Shown piece after piece: positions 53,810 through 64,000 of a stretch of 64,000 bases of DNA. This DNA is from Euglena gracilis. Its lineage: Eukaryota > Euglenida > Euglenophyceae > Euglenales. The translations under genes and the position numbers were made by a program. The notes beneath the pieces are model-generated. The model searched no databases. It had not been told where the DNA came from and worked only from the letters and a program-made list of their open reading frames with translations. The stretch is from contig CP154957.1 in the NCBI GenBank assembly GCA_039621445.1, positions 45,194,309-45,258,308 of the forward strand, given 5' to 3'. The stretch's first letter is position 1. Every line of letters starts with the position of its first letter.

Positions 53810-54240
53810 CATACCGTCAGGGTTATACCGCCCAATCGACTTGCGTCCATACCTTGAGATGAGCCGCCCGCTTCCGCCCTGCTGAAATTGTTGTGTCGGT
53901 CGATTTTTGCATTGTATTCAATTTTGCAACAAACCATCGGTAATGGCATATTCCCATATTCCCAGAAAAAATTTTCTGTCGGTAACTTGATTTCATAAAT
54001 TGAAAACAGGGGGGCAGTAGTCTCACCTGGTTGGTGGAATCACCCGGGTGCTGTTTGTTTGGTGCCTTTTATCCCCTCTTCTGGCCTGGTGGTGTTTTCC
54101 GCCTCTGACCCCTTTTGTCTCCCTTTCAAAGTGGCCACTTTCTTTTGTGGTCCCGTGGTGCCTGGAGTGGCCACTTTGATGGGGGGTGAGGGTAAACTGC
54201 TGCCAAATATTCGTCCGATGGCTAAAAAGCCTGCCATGTT
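53810..54240. other. Unique sequence, no gene recognised
   Basis: Contains two AAAGTGGCCACTTTC-like words (54,126; 54,166); otherwise plain. Confidence 0.35.
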
Positions 54241-54724
54241 GGCCAACTTACGCCCTCCTGTAGGGCTCCGAGCGGAAAATTGGCCATGGAACTTTTGGTG
54301 GTCGCTAGCGACCGAATTCTGGCGACCGGTCGCTAGCGACCGTTGGTGGTCGGAGCGACCGGTCGCTAGCGACCACCAATAATTCGACCCCCCCCCCCCT
54401 CTCAGAAGATTTTTAAGCCCCCCCCCCCCCTGTGAAGGAAAAATTTCCCTCAGAGAAAAACATGAAATTTTATATCAAAATTCCTTTTTCTGCTTTTAGG
54501 ATCTTGCACGAAATCAGACAATGTTTACGTTACTTTGTCAAGAGGGCGGTACGGGGGTCCGGGGGGGGGGGGTGGCGGCGGCGGGGGGGGGGGGGTGGCA
54601 TTACCCTCCCCCCCCCTCAGAGTGGCATGGCATTTTTTGTCAAATTTGCTTTACCCCCCCTCAACGTGGCCACTTTCGTTTGGTGCCAAAGCCCAAAAAA
54701 ATTTTGGGGCCCCATGGGTCGGTT

Positions 54725-55530
54725 ACCCCACGGAAGGGATTTTGTTATTGGAGGGTGGGGGGGGGTGCGGGGGGGGGGGGGGGGCAGCCCCCCCCCCCGC
54801 TAGACGACCAAGGGCGCCGAAGGCGCCTTAGGACTGTTTTGTTTACGGTGCGCGTGGCATCACATGCGCGTATGGCCCTGCGTCGGTAACCCCCCGGAAG
54901 GGATTTTGTTATTGGAGGGCGGGGGGGGGGGGCGGATGGGCGGCAGCCCCCCCCGCTAGACGACCAAGGGCGCCGAAGGCGCCTTAGGACTGTTTTGTTT
55001 ACGGTGCGCGTGGCATTACATGCGCGTATGGCCCTGGGTCACCCCCCGGAAGGGATTTTGTTATTGGAGGGCGGGGGGGGGTGCGGGGGGGGGGGGGGGG
55101 GGGCGGCAGCCCCCCCCCCCCCCGCTAGACGACCAAGGGCGCCGAAGGCGCCTTAGGACTGTTTTGTTTACGGTGCGCGTGGCATTACATGCGCGCATAG
55201 CCCTGGGTCGGTTACCCCCTGGAAGGGATTTTGTTATTGGAGGGCAGGGGGGGGGTGCGGGGGGGGGGGGGCGGCAGCCCCCCCCCCCCGCTTGACGACC
55301 AAGGGCGCCGAAGGCGACTTAGGACTGTTTTGTTTACGGTGCGCGTGGCATTACATGCGCGTATGGCCCTGGGTCGGTTACCCCCCGGAAGGGTTTTTGT
55401 TATTGGAGGGCGGGGGGGGGGGCGGGGGGGGGGCGGCAGCCCCCCCCGCTAGACGACCAAGGGCGCCGAAGGGGCCTTAGGAGTGTTATGGTTAGGGTGC
55501 GCGTGGCATTACATGCGCGCATGGCCCTGG
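54725..55530. repeat. 165-bp satellite, block 1 (five units)
   Basis: Each unit contains CCCCGGAAGGGATTTTGTTA, C/G runs, CGCTAGACGACCAAGGGCGC, GAAGGCGCCTTAGGACTGTT and TGCGCGTGGCATTACATGCG. Unit starts are at about 54,730, 54,894, 55,049, 55,221 and 55,387. Confidence 0.95.
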
Positions 55531-55535
55531 GGGGT

Positions 55536-55835
55536 TGCTATATCCTGGGGGGGGAATAGTGGGGGTCGACCGAGAGCGACCATGGTCGCTCTCAGTCGCT
55601 CTCGGTCGTGGGCCTGTGAATGTCAAAAAGAGTTTAACCGAGCAAATTGCCGCAACATACAAGCAAAAGGCGTTACACACACAAGGGATTTTGTTATTTT
55701 AGGGCCATGGAACAGTTGCCTACGCCGCTACATGGCAAAAAAGGTGAAAAAAATCCCGGTAGGAATCACCCATAGCGACCGAGAGCGACCATGGTCGAAC
55801 CCCACTACCCCCCCCCCCAGGCCAGAACCGGGAGC
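55536..55835. mobile_element. Insertion between the two 165-bp blocks
   Basis: Bounded by GCTATATCCTGGGGGGGG and CCCCCCCCCCAGGCCAGAAC. Near both ends are GAGAGCGACCATGGTCG palindromes, linking it to the satellite at 39.2 and 43.7 kb. It contains one lone satellite-like piece with ACAAGGGATTTTGTTATTTT (55,681). Confidence 0.6.
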
Positions 55836-55839
55836 CCAT

Positions 55840-56530
55840 GGCCCTGGGTCGGTTACCCCCCGGAAGGGATTTTGTTATTGGAGGGCGGGGGGGGGTGCGG
55901 TGGGGGGCGGCAGCCCCCCCCCCCCCCGCTAGACGACCAAGGGCGCCGAAGGCGCCTTAGGACTGTTTTGTTTACGGTGCGCGTGGCATTACATGCGCGT
56001 ATGGCCCTGGGTCGGTTACCCCCCGGAAGGGATTTTGTTATTGCAGGGCGGGGGGGGGGTGCGGGGGGGGGGGGCGACAGCCCCCCCCCCGCTAGACGAC
56101 CAAGGGCGCCGAAGGCGCCTTAGGACTGGTTTGTTTACGGTGCGCGTGGCATTACATGCGCGCATGGCCCTGGGTCGGTTACCCCCCGGAAGGGATTTTG
56201 TTATTGGAGGGCGGGGGGGGGTGCGGGGGGGGGGGGGGGGGGGCGACAGCCCCCCCCCGCTAGACGACCAAGGGCGACGAAGGCGCCTTAGGATTGTTTG
56301 GTTTACGGTGCGCGTGGCATTACATGCGCGCATGGCCCTGAGTCAATTACCCCCCCAGAGGAGATTTTGTTGTTGGAGGGCGGAGGGGGGGTGCGGGGGG
56401 GGTGCTGGGGGGGGGGCGGCAGCCCCCCCCCCGCCCTCCCCGCACCCCCCCCCGCCAGACGACCCAAAGCGCCCTAGGAACGTTTGTTCACTGCGCGTTG
56501 CATTACATCCGCGCCTGGCCCTGGTAGCAT
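55840..56530. repeat. 165-bp satellite, block 2 (four units)
   Basis: Unit starts at about 55,860, 56,024, 56,189 and 56,353, the last more diverged. Confidence 0.95.
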
Positions 56531-56775
56531 CGTTTTGCAGTACAACTTGGGGGTTTTGCAATAAAATCCTATTGGGGGGGGGGGGCTTAAAAATTTTCTG
56601 AAGGGGGGGGGGGGGTCGAAATATTGGTGGTAGCGACCGGTCGCTAGCGACCGGTCGCTAGCGACCGGTCGCTAGCGACCACCAATGGTCGGTCGACCGT
56701 GACCAACGGTCGCTAGCGACCGGTCGCTAGCGACCACCAAAAGTTCCACGGCCAATAATCCGCAATGAGCCCTCC

Positions 56776-57235
56776 TGTAGGCCTTTTGGGTTGGAATGAC
56801 AAAAAAAATTCCCTTTTCCCCTTTTGCTTCCCCAAGCAAAGCACAAGACAAGCCAGAAGCTCTTTTGAGCACGCTGCCGGTGCAATCTTGGACAAGCCGG
56901 TTTTTTTTGCGGCTTATATCGAGAACTGGTCCCAATGCTAGTTTGGTGAAACCGCTTCTTGGGGGCTCTGGCTTCACGCCCAAACGCGTCTGAGGACTCA
57001 TGCCAATTTCACCCCAATTTTTTCCAATTTGATGCCGATGGTCTTGGTTGGTTTCATATGCCCAATGCACACCTTTGAAAGCTCTTCTCAAGGTCTACAA
57101 GGGAGTGAATTTCTTTGCGAGTTCACAAAATGCAAAGTCTTTTGCAGTCCAGTGCCGTGACAAAAAAGGCATTTGCCGTGGGAACGTCATTTGCGTGCCG
57201 CGGGTCGGCGCACCGTGGCAGCGGGTGCCGCGGCA
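56776..57235. other. Unique sequence, no gene recognised
   Basis: A minus-strand frame spans 56,672-57,091 but starts in the palindrome arm and has no recognisable domain. Shares GGCTCTGGCTTCACGCCC with 45,330. Confidence 0.35.
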
Positions 57236-57239
57236 AAAA

Positions 57240-57980
57240 TTCGATTCTGCGCCGCCCAAAAACGTCGATTTTTGAGCATTTTGGGGGGAAGTTCTTTGTT
57301 AAAAGTGCTATGACAGTGAGCTATTCCCGTCCCCCCTATGGGAATAGCTCGGGGGGGAACAGCTGGGGGGGGGATTGTTATGGGTGAAAATGGTACGGAG
57401 GGAAATAATTTTGGGAAATATTCATTATGAAAAGTTTGCGGTGGGCCGGCACACACGGGGTTACGAGGTGGTGGGGGGTTGGTACACCCCTCCCCCCCCC
57501 TCCGAGGGCCTCGCCACGCCATCCCCCCCCCCTAGCCAGACCCCCTTGCCACGCCACTGGCGATTTTCGCGATTTTTTGAAGGAAAATTTTGTTGGCGAC
57601 CATGGTACACCCCCCCCCCCCTGGTCGCCGACCCCCTCGCCACGCCATTTACCCCCCCCCTATTCGGACCCCCTCGCCACGGCGTACCAACCCCCCGGTG
57701 GTCACTGGGGAGGGGGGTCAACTCTGGGGGATAATGACTGGCAGCCGAAGTTCACTGGGACCCCGGAGGGTCCTTAAAATTTCACTTGGGGGAGTGGTCC
57801 AGGCTTTCATTAAGTGCGCCGCGAAAAAGTTTGCCGCGGCACAAAAAAATTTCCGCGGCGCATGGATGCTTTCAAAATTTTATTTTTTGGCAAATGTGCT
57901 TAAAATTGACCATTTTTTGCGAACATCCAAAAAAGCTGCCAAAATGACCCCTTTTGGGCTGCCCGAGGTTCGGGTATTGG
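57240..57980. repeat. Family F core split by insertions
   Basis: Left part 57,240-57,370 (AACGTCGATTTTTGAGCATT; GACAGTGAGCTATTCCCGTC) and right part 57,870-57,990 (AAATGTGCTTAAAATTGACC) flank DNA containing a family H element. Confidence 0.75.
57473..57696. mobile_element. Family H element, 224 bp
   Basis: Starts GGGGGGTTGGTACACCCC and ends GGCGTACCAACCCCCC. GGT (possibly GGTGGT) is duplicated outside. Its end sequences are those of the 8.8-kb element in swapped order. Confidence 0.9.
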
Positions 57981-57999
57981 AACAGCTCGGGGGGGGGGA

Positions 58000-58795
58000 C
58001 CTGGTCCCCCCCAGGTGTCCCCCCCCCCCGCACCATTCCCATTGGGCCGTAAAGGTCCCAGGGACAGGAATAGCTCGGGGGGGGGGGGGGCATGGGAATT
58101 ATCACTTCCCGTATTTTTGTTTTGATTTTATTTGTTTCTTGCAGGGCCAAGACAATGCGAATTTAGCCTACAATGTGAACGGTGTGCTTTGTTGATAGGG
58201 AGTTGGAACAGCTTGGGGGCAAACAGTGGCAGAGAAGGAAGCCAAATTTCGTCCTCAATGTTGAGTCATTTTGGGATTAATAGAATGAAAATTTGTGATT
58301 TTTCCTCAATGTGTTTTTTCCCTCAATGTGTTTCTCAGATAGCATCAACAATTTTTTTCCTGTGCCCAAGTAATTCATCAATCTTTTGGGATTTGTATGA
58401 TGGAAAGCACTGCATTTCTCAGTTGCCAGTAATTTTTTTCGCCATTTTGGGGTCTTGATTGTCCACATGGGCGCGGATGTGAATGGGCCACAGCTCTGTA
58501 AAAATAGCAACAAAAATGGATAAACAATTAATTAGATTGGGCATTTGAGCTCATGCTTTTCCCATAAGAGTTGCAATCCTGGTTTCCATTGCGAAAGTGG
58601 GTGGGTTGCTGCATTGGTTGCACCCCCCCCCCCACTCCTGGATCCGGACCCATGTCGTTTTCAGTTTTCGGAACAAATCTGACAATATGCCAGGGCCAGA
58701 AACATTTTCAGTTGTTTTCAGTTTTCGGAACAAATCTGACAATATGCCAATTTGCGAATATGATTCTAAGGACTTCACATCTTTGGTATTCTTTG
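58000..58795. other. No gene; one short direct repeat
   Basis: TTTTCAGTTTTCGGAACAAA, then TCTGACAATATGCCA, is duplicated at 58,658 and 58,715 (about 57 bp apart). C/G runs at 58,010-58,090. Confidence 0.5.
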
Positions 58796-58799
58796 TGAT

Positions 58800-60328
58800 T
58801 TAAAACCTATTTCCTGGTCCCGACGCCTGTCTTGAATTTCTACAGACACTAACGGATTTCAGGCTGAATCCGTTAGTGTAAAACGATTTCCAAGACAGGC
58901 GATGGTTAGTGTAAAACGATTTCCAAGACATGCAGTCGTTAGTGTAAAACGATTTCCAAGACAGGCGATCGCTTTCATAAACAAAAAAGGTCCTTAAAAG
59001 GCAAGATGTGAGGAGCAAACAAAACACAGCCGAGGCAGCGGTGCTGTCGATCACGGTGGACGACGAAACGAAAGGGGGGACCCCGCATCGGTGCATATTT
59101 TTCATAGAGCCCACGACAAACGACAGAGTTTTTTGCCCATCAACTTGGATCAACAACAGGGATTTTGTGGTCAGCCGACTCAAAACCTCGGCACGCAAAC
59201 CCGTCCTGAATCCAAAAATCAGCAAATTCGAACGTTGTTTGCGTCAAAACATGTTCGGAGGGAGAGAAGTTCCTCCTCTGTCAAAATCCCAGGTGCCGTT
59301 CGTTGAGCAGCTTCCATGGCACGCACCCCTCTTTCACGTTTGAGCACCGGGGCAACAATTTCATTCAGCAACGGAAACGGTTCGCCCGTTTAGCCATTAT
59401 CACCATCATCAGAGAGCAAACAATTTCCAAGACAGGCGATCGTTAGTGTAAAACGATTTCCAAGACAGGGATCCGTTAGTGTAAAACGATTTCCAAGACA
59501 GGGATCCGTTAGTGTAAAACGATTTCCAAGACAGGGATCCGTTAGTGTAAAACGATTTCCAAGACGGCATACGTTTTCTTGAAAAAAATGACGAAACGAC
59601 CAAAACTCAAGCCAGGTGCATCGGTCGAATGAATTTTCAAGACAGGCGTGCGGGCCCAGACGAAATAGGTTTTAGTAAATCAACAGACACCAACAATTGG
59701 ATCAACAACAGGGATTTTGTGGTCAGCCGACTCAAACCTCGGCACGCAAACCCGTCCTGAATCCAAAATCAGCAAATTCGAACGTTGTTTGCGTCAAAAC
59801 GTGTTCGGAGGGAGAGAAGTTCCTCCTCTGTCAAAATCCCAGGTGTCGTTCGTTGAGCAGCTTCCATGGCACGCACCCCTCTTTCACGTTTGAGCACCGG
59901 GGCAACAATTTCATTCAGCAACGGAAACGGTTCGCCCGTTTAGCCATTATCACCATCATCAGAGAGCAAACAATTTCCAAGACAGGCGATCGTTAGTGTA
60001 AAACGATTTCCAAGACAGGGATCCGTTAGTGTAAAACGATTTCCAAGACAGGGATCCGTTAGTGTAAAACGATTTCCAAGACAGGGATCCGTTAGTGTAA
60101 AACGATTTCCAAGACGGCATACGTTTTCTTGAAAAAAATGACGAAAACGACCAAAACTCAAGCCAGGTGCATCGGTCGAATGAATTTTCAAGACAGGCGT
60201 GCGGGCCCAGACGAAATAGGTTTAGTAAATCAACAGACACCAACAATTTCAGCAGGGGCGCCGGGCCGCTCGCTTCGCTCGCACGGCCCGGCGCCCCTGC
60301 TGAAATCGTTAGTGTCTGTTGATTTATA
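58800..60328. mobile_element. Inverted-repeat element (family P), large copy with internal duplication and end hairpin
   Basis: Left end AAAACCTATTTCCTGGTCCC; right ends at about 59,636-59,674 and 60,187-60,224 carry TTTTCAAGACAGGCGTGCGG, then GAAATAGGTTT. The part from 59,145 to 59,690 is duplicated at 59,696-60,240 (shift 551 bp). Three arrays of a 33-bp unit (AAAACGATTTCCAAGACAGG) lie at 58,885-58,975, 59,425-59,565 and 59,975-60,117. A hairpin with arms CAGCAGGGGCGCCGGGCCG follows at 60,236-60,328. Confidence 0.8.
59008..59343 (+). CDS. Unknown open frame inside family P element
   Basis: 112 codons of normal composition (AAVLSITVDDETKGGTPHRC; VFCPSTWINNRDFVVSRLKT). The duplicated copy from 59,696 has lost one base (CTCAAACC for CTCAAAACC), shifting the frame. 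Family not recognised; it could be the remnant of the element's own protein. Confidence 0.35.
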   Translation: MRSKQNTAEAAVLSITVDDETKGGTPHRCIFFIEPTTNDRVFCPSTWINNRDFVVSRLKTSARKPVLNPKISKFERCLRQNMFGGREVPPLSKSQVPFVEQLPWHAPLFHV

Positions 60329-60329
60329 T

Positions 60330-61525
60330 ATAAATTCAGATTTTGTCAAATATCAACCCGGGGGCTCCTCACTTGTGAAGAATATATAAAAGATTACACA
60401 TATAATACACATAAAAGAGAACTGTTGCATTTTTTAATTTAAAACTGTTTAATGGCCACACATTTCCCAACGTCAGGAGAAATGTGCTACAGTGATGAGT
60501 GCCTATGGGGGTGCCGTGATTGTCAAACATTCATCAGTATGGTCAGTTGTGATCCATTCACAGGTGACCAAAGGGGACTCACATGCGGTGTTCAAGGGTT
60601 TTCATTAACTTTTAAAATGTCGCTCGTTGATCTAAAGCACTTGCCACAGGCTGTGGTGGTTCTGGCATTAGGAAGCACAGTGCCCTGGCGCACTCACATT
60701 CAGCAGTTTTCTGTTCGCGAAATATATTTGCAATTGTATAGATTTGCTGATGTTTTTTTTGTTGATTATCTGTTTACAGCATGCTGCATGGCTTCAAACA
60801 GCAGAACCCCCTCCGCCGAAAATTAAATTTTGCCACCAATTTTTGCCCCCCTGCAGAGTTGATGAACCGATCTTTTTTGGTCTGGACCTCTTGCAAAGTT
60901 CTTCAGTGCCCGAAACCGTTGACTGATTGATGGACCGATGAAGCACTTTGCTTAAAGCGATTTGTCGTTGAAGACTATTTTCATTTATAGTTTTAGGATT
61001 TTTGTGCTCATCACCTCCTAGTCTTCCAGAAAGATGCATCAATTTTCACATTTTTTTCTTCTTCAAAAAAGGGGTGCAAAAATGTTTGGACAAATCTCCC
61101 CCCCCCCGGAAAGGTATTTGGACATGAAGCTTTAGGGCACTTTTTAGGATAAAGCACTTTTTGGGGGGTTTACAACACTTGTCAAGACAGCCACCGACTG
61201 AAAACTGCTGTTGATATTCTCATCAAGGTGCCTGTGGGAGTACCCGTGTTAACGTTTCACAGTGTGGGCACCCGTGACCAATCACTGGTTCCCCAAAGTG
61301 CACCAGTGAGCGCTAAAAACACCAACAGATTGCAAGAGGGCATCTGGCACAATGGCAACATCGGGCCATCGGTGTATTCAGTTTTAAGCAGAACCAGGCT
61401 TCAATCCTCGTACCAGTCATAATAATTTTAATCAACCCCTCCTTCGGCTGACCCGCCAAAAATCCCAATACCCCGGGGGTTTATAAGTGGGGTTTGCACA
61501 CATAGTTTGTGTCGTTCTCTTTCAG
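60330..61525. other. AT-rich flank, possible upstream exons of the MINDY gene not resolved
   Basis: A 124-codon plus frame at 60,452-60,826 and a shorter one at 61,210-61,325 (VPVGVPVLTFHSVGTRDQSL) look partly coding. Neither shows the QNxxGPC-like catalytic motif expected upstream, so they are not joined to the gene. Confidence 0.3.
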
Positions 61526-61874
61526 ATGTGATTGGGTTCATGCCGTCATTGCAATATGGCTTGGATGTGAATGTGAAGTTCTCATCGTACGTTTTGCCAC
61601 CACGTGCCATTGCTTCTTTGAAATGGGTTCAGGATTGTGGATTTCGAGTTCACCCAGAACCATCTTGTATTTGACCTGCTGAACGTCCGCCTCGTGCATG
61701 GCTGGTTGGTGGACCCCCAAGATGCAACAGCCACCAAAGTCATCGGTGGGACAGATCTGCCCGATGGTTGCAGCTCTTTCTCCGTCCCCAGGAGCTTTGT
61801 CCTACAATCTGCTTGTTGAGCGGGTGATTAGAATGCGGGAAATTGAAGAACAGCAAGGAGCTGAGGGCAACCAG
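61526..61874 (+). CDS. MINDY-family (DUF544) deubiquitinase, three internal exons
   Basis: Exons 61,526-61,586, 61,633-61,745 and 61,792-61,874 are separated by two 46-bp GT-AG introns with matching phases. The joined reading includes MPSLQYGLDVNVKFS, IVDFEFTQNHLVFDLLNVRL, VHGWLVDPQDATATKVIG and ALSYNLLVERVIRMREIEE. The GLDVN, HGWLVDPQ and SYNxLVE motifs are hallmarks of MINDY deubiquitinases, which remove Lys48-linked ubiquitin chains; the histidine of HGWLVDPQ belongs to the active site. The upstream exons with the catalytic cysteine and the downstream exons with the NNHF-type motif were not found. A family K fragment is inserted about 150 bp downstream. It is either a gene with large introns or a truncated copy. 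Confidence 0.9.
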
Positions 61875-62029
61875 GTTTTTGTTCAACTTTTGTAGCGCTT
61901 CTGCGATTTACTGCTGGCGAAAAATGGGAAGAGGGTAGGCCAATTTTGGGTCAAATTGTTGATTTTTGAATAATTCGCAGTTTTTTTCCTGCATTTTTGC
62001 AGTTTCAATTTTTTGGGACCACATTCGGC

Positions 62030-62115
62030 CCTGGCTCGGACCCAGATCCAGCCCTGGAACCCCTATGGGGTGGCTCCCCAGCAACCTTTTCCAGTCTCTG
62101 AGCTGGACCGCTCCG
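62030..62115 (-). repeat. Family K fragment, inverted
   Basis: CAACCTTTTCCAGTCTCTGA then GCTGGACCGCTCCGGGGGA is the reverse complement of the family K start seen at 773 and 3,028. Confidence 0.7.
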
Positions 62116-62119
62116 GGGG

Positions 62120-64000
62120 ATAAGTGACGCCGTGGTTAGGTATGGTTTTTCGATTTGCGTTCTTTGCGATGACGGTGCTGGCGTTCTGTGGTTTAATTTG
62201 CACCGCCCTCTTTTGACCTCATGGGATGGAAGGACTTGGCAAAGGGGTGTAAGGTGAAAAACGGAGTTGAGTAAATACCGAAGTAACTCAAAATCTTCGA
62301 AAAAAAATGTCATGATTTTTGAACAAAATTCTGCAAAAATTCATTTTTCATGATTGATAGGTTCACAAAGGTTGGCAATTATCAATTTTAGGATGGTTTT
62401 TGCAACAGAAGAACGTTGCTGAGCGCTGCTCATTTTTCTTGAACCGGGGGGTGTAAAGTCCATTTTGGTTTTTCTGCCACGGGGGAGTGGACAAATGGGA
62501 GGAATTATCAGTGAATACATGCAGTATCTTACCTCAGGAGCAAGCAAGCGAGGCGACAGACGCTCTTGTGCATGAAGGTCATGTGATTGAGGCATTCTTT
62601 TCCATGGCACTTCCAAACCTTCTGGCGGCACGTTGAGGAGTTACATCAAACAAAAAAAGTTGAACTGTTGTGTCTGGGTTTCAAGAAGAGAGATACAAAA
62701 GGAAAAGCACAGAATTATGACAGCATCCCCAGGGCAGAACGGGAATCGGCCAAACAGCCAAGGTGGTGGGTGGGGGGGGGTGGACCCCCCACCCCCACCA
62801 CCTCTTCCTGTTTTTCTGGTCGCATCAGTTTTTGGACCCCAAATTTTTTCCTGGCGACTTTGGCGCCGGGTGCACTTTGGACCCATTTTGGGACCCATAT
62901 TGGAGGTCTCCCCAAAAACCCCCCAAAAACTTATTTTTCACACTTTCCAAAATTTCAATATTTTCTCAAAGTTTTGATTTTGAAAGGTTTTTGAAGAATG
63001 CCATTGAAGATCCCATAAATTTCCAAGGGAAGAAATGTCAGGAAAATTTGATTGTGCCAAAATTTGGTCCAATTTTTTTGACCTGCATTCTTTTTCACCC
63101 CCTCCTAAAAACTGACAATTTTTAAACCTGAAATTTTCGAGTTTTTTTTTTTAATGAAATAATGTGGTTTTCCATCAAAAAATCATGTATTTTGGGTTCA
63201 TTTTACAAAAAAAATTCAAAAATTTTCCCCGGCCAAACTCCCAAAATTGGTGAAAATGCTGTGGTGGGTAGGGGGGGGGGTCGACCAGCCCCCCCCCCCA
63301 CCTCCCGGGTGGGGGGGGGTCGACCCCCCACCAGGCCTTCCCGTTCTGCCCTGAGCATTCCCCAAAGATGTCTCAGCTTTATTTTTTGGGTTTTAAAAAT
63401 ATTAGGATCTCAGATTTTTTTCAGTCCAATGGCAGATCTGGCGAGCATCTATTTTTAATTCCTATTCATCTGTATAGTTTTGTCAACTTTCTTTAAATAT
63501 TGAACAGTGCCGCTTGGCAAAAATGGGAGAATTATGAAACCCCAAATGTGATATATATTCATTTGATGCTTGTGTGACCCCTCCCCCAGGGGGTTTGAGA
63601 TTTGATGGGTGGGTTGAGATCACTGGACCCCACCGGGGTTTTGCCCGCCGAAAGACCGGGGGTCAGAAAAATTTTTCAAGGATTTTTCGCTGTTTTTTTT
63701 TGGGTGGGTTTTGGTTGGGTGGGTGGGTGGGTGGGCGGGGTTGGTCGCCTTCCCCCCCCCCCCCCCCCAAGGGGCGTACATGGATGGGTGGTGCATGGAT
63801 TCAAGAAAAGTGGATGGGTGAGTTTGGGACCGGGGAATTGCGACCCCGGTCCCCCGCAAAGTGAAACTATGGTCCGGAATGAAGACCCCTTTGAGAGCTG
63901 TCATCTGTTATAATAAATATGGACGACCTTCATGGATGGTGCCAAAAATAAGCAAAACTAGCAAGGCATTTTTACAGGTGCTTATTTGGGATATGTTTTT
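62120..64000. other. AT-rich DNA with scattered C/G runs, no gene recognised
   Basis: C/G-run hairpins lie at 62,768-62,800, 63,268-63,335 (GTCGACC on both sides of CCTCCCGGGTGG) and 63,590-63,770 (GGGTGGGTGGGTGGGTGGGC). Further exons of the MINDY gene may exist here but were not found. Confidence 0.4.

Larger units (their letters stand above)
54265..56775. mobile_element. Foldback element with GGTCGCTAGCGACC arms enclosing a satellite
   Basis: 54,283-54,430 and 56,565-56,758 are inverted copies, each reading inward GGAACTTTTGGTGGTCGCTA, repeats of the 14-bp palindrome GGTCGCTAGCGACC, CCACCAATA, TTCGACCCCCCC and AAGATTTTTAAGCCCC. The 1.8-kb 165-bp satellite fills the centre. Confidence 0.8.

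Noticed and set aside
56672-57091. 139-codon minus frame as a gene
   Set aside because: It begins inside the GGTCGCTAGCGACC arm, has no recognisable domain, and shares only a short repeat with 45.3 kb.

Overview
The window looks like nuclear DNA of a eukaryote, probably a repeat-rich unicellular alga or other protist. The few recognisable genes are split by short GT-AG introns (44-241 bp, several near 46 bp), there is no operon structure, and a tRNA-like sequence with polymerase III A and B boxes is present. The species is not identified. Base composition is unusual: C or G runs of 8-20 bases occur throughout, usually at the edges of repeated elements.

Cellular genes survive only near the edges. 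At the left edge (1-281, minus) is part of an RluA-type pseudouridine synthase. Near the right edge (61,526-61,874, plus) are three consecutive exons of a MINDY-family (DUF544) deubiquitinase. Between them are mostly mobile elements, satellites and gene fragments: a nine-exon pogo/CENP-B-like DDE transposase (5,096-7,858, minus), a truncated reverse transcriptase (46,375-46,970, minus), two related hypothetical exons (22.8-23.3 and 24.9-25.6 kb, minus) and some weak coding-like stretches.

Two element groups organise much of the window. Group 1 elements start CC[A/T/..]CCCCCCC, end GGGGGGG..GG and are flanked by TA. In four cases the unoccupied target site is also present elsewhere in the window, so each element's edges and its TA duplication can be read directly. 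The 3.2-kb transposase element (4,806-7,990) has the same kind of ends and could be the autonomous relative of the small ones. Group 2 (called family H here) starts GGGGGGTTGGTAC and makes 3-bp target duplications (GAT, ACT, GGT). Two copies are 210-224 bp long. The third is 8,783 bp (29,924-38,706) and carries a satellite array with higher-order structure.

Region by region: 0-4.8 kb holds the gene edge, TGGCTGG-rich repeats, an inverted-repeat element and microsatellites. 4.8-8.0 kb is the transposon. 9.9-13.4 kb has about ten copies of a 20-bp palindrome. 13.9-15.2 kb is an inverted-repeat element filled with C-rich minisatellite. 16.4-19.5 kb is a palindrome-ended element with another nested in it. 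20-29 kb is a mosaic of small elements and exon fragments. 29.9-38.7 kb is the giant element. 38.8-53.8 kb is nested elements and satellites. 54.2-56.8 kb is a foldback element enclosing a 165-bp satellite. 58.8-60.3 kb is a second copy of the 2.2-kb inverted-repeat family. 60.4-64 kb contains the MINDY exons. Satellites of different period share a word close to AATAACAAAATCCCTT. Open frames running through the satellites are not regarded as genes.
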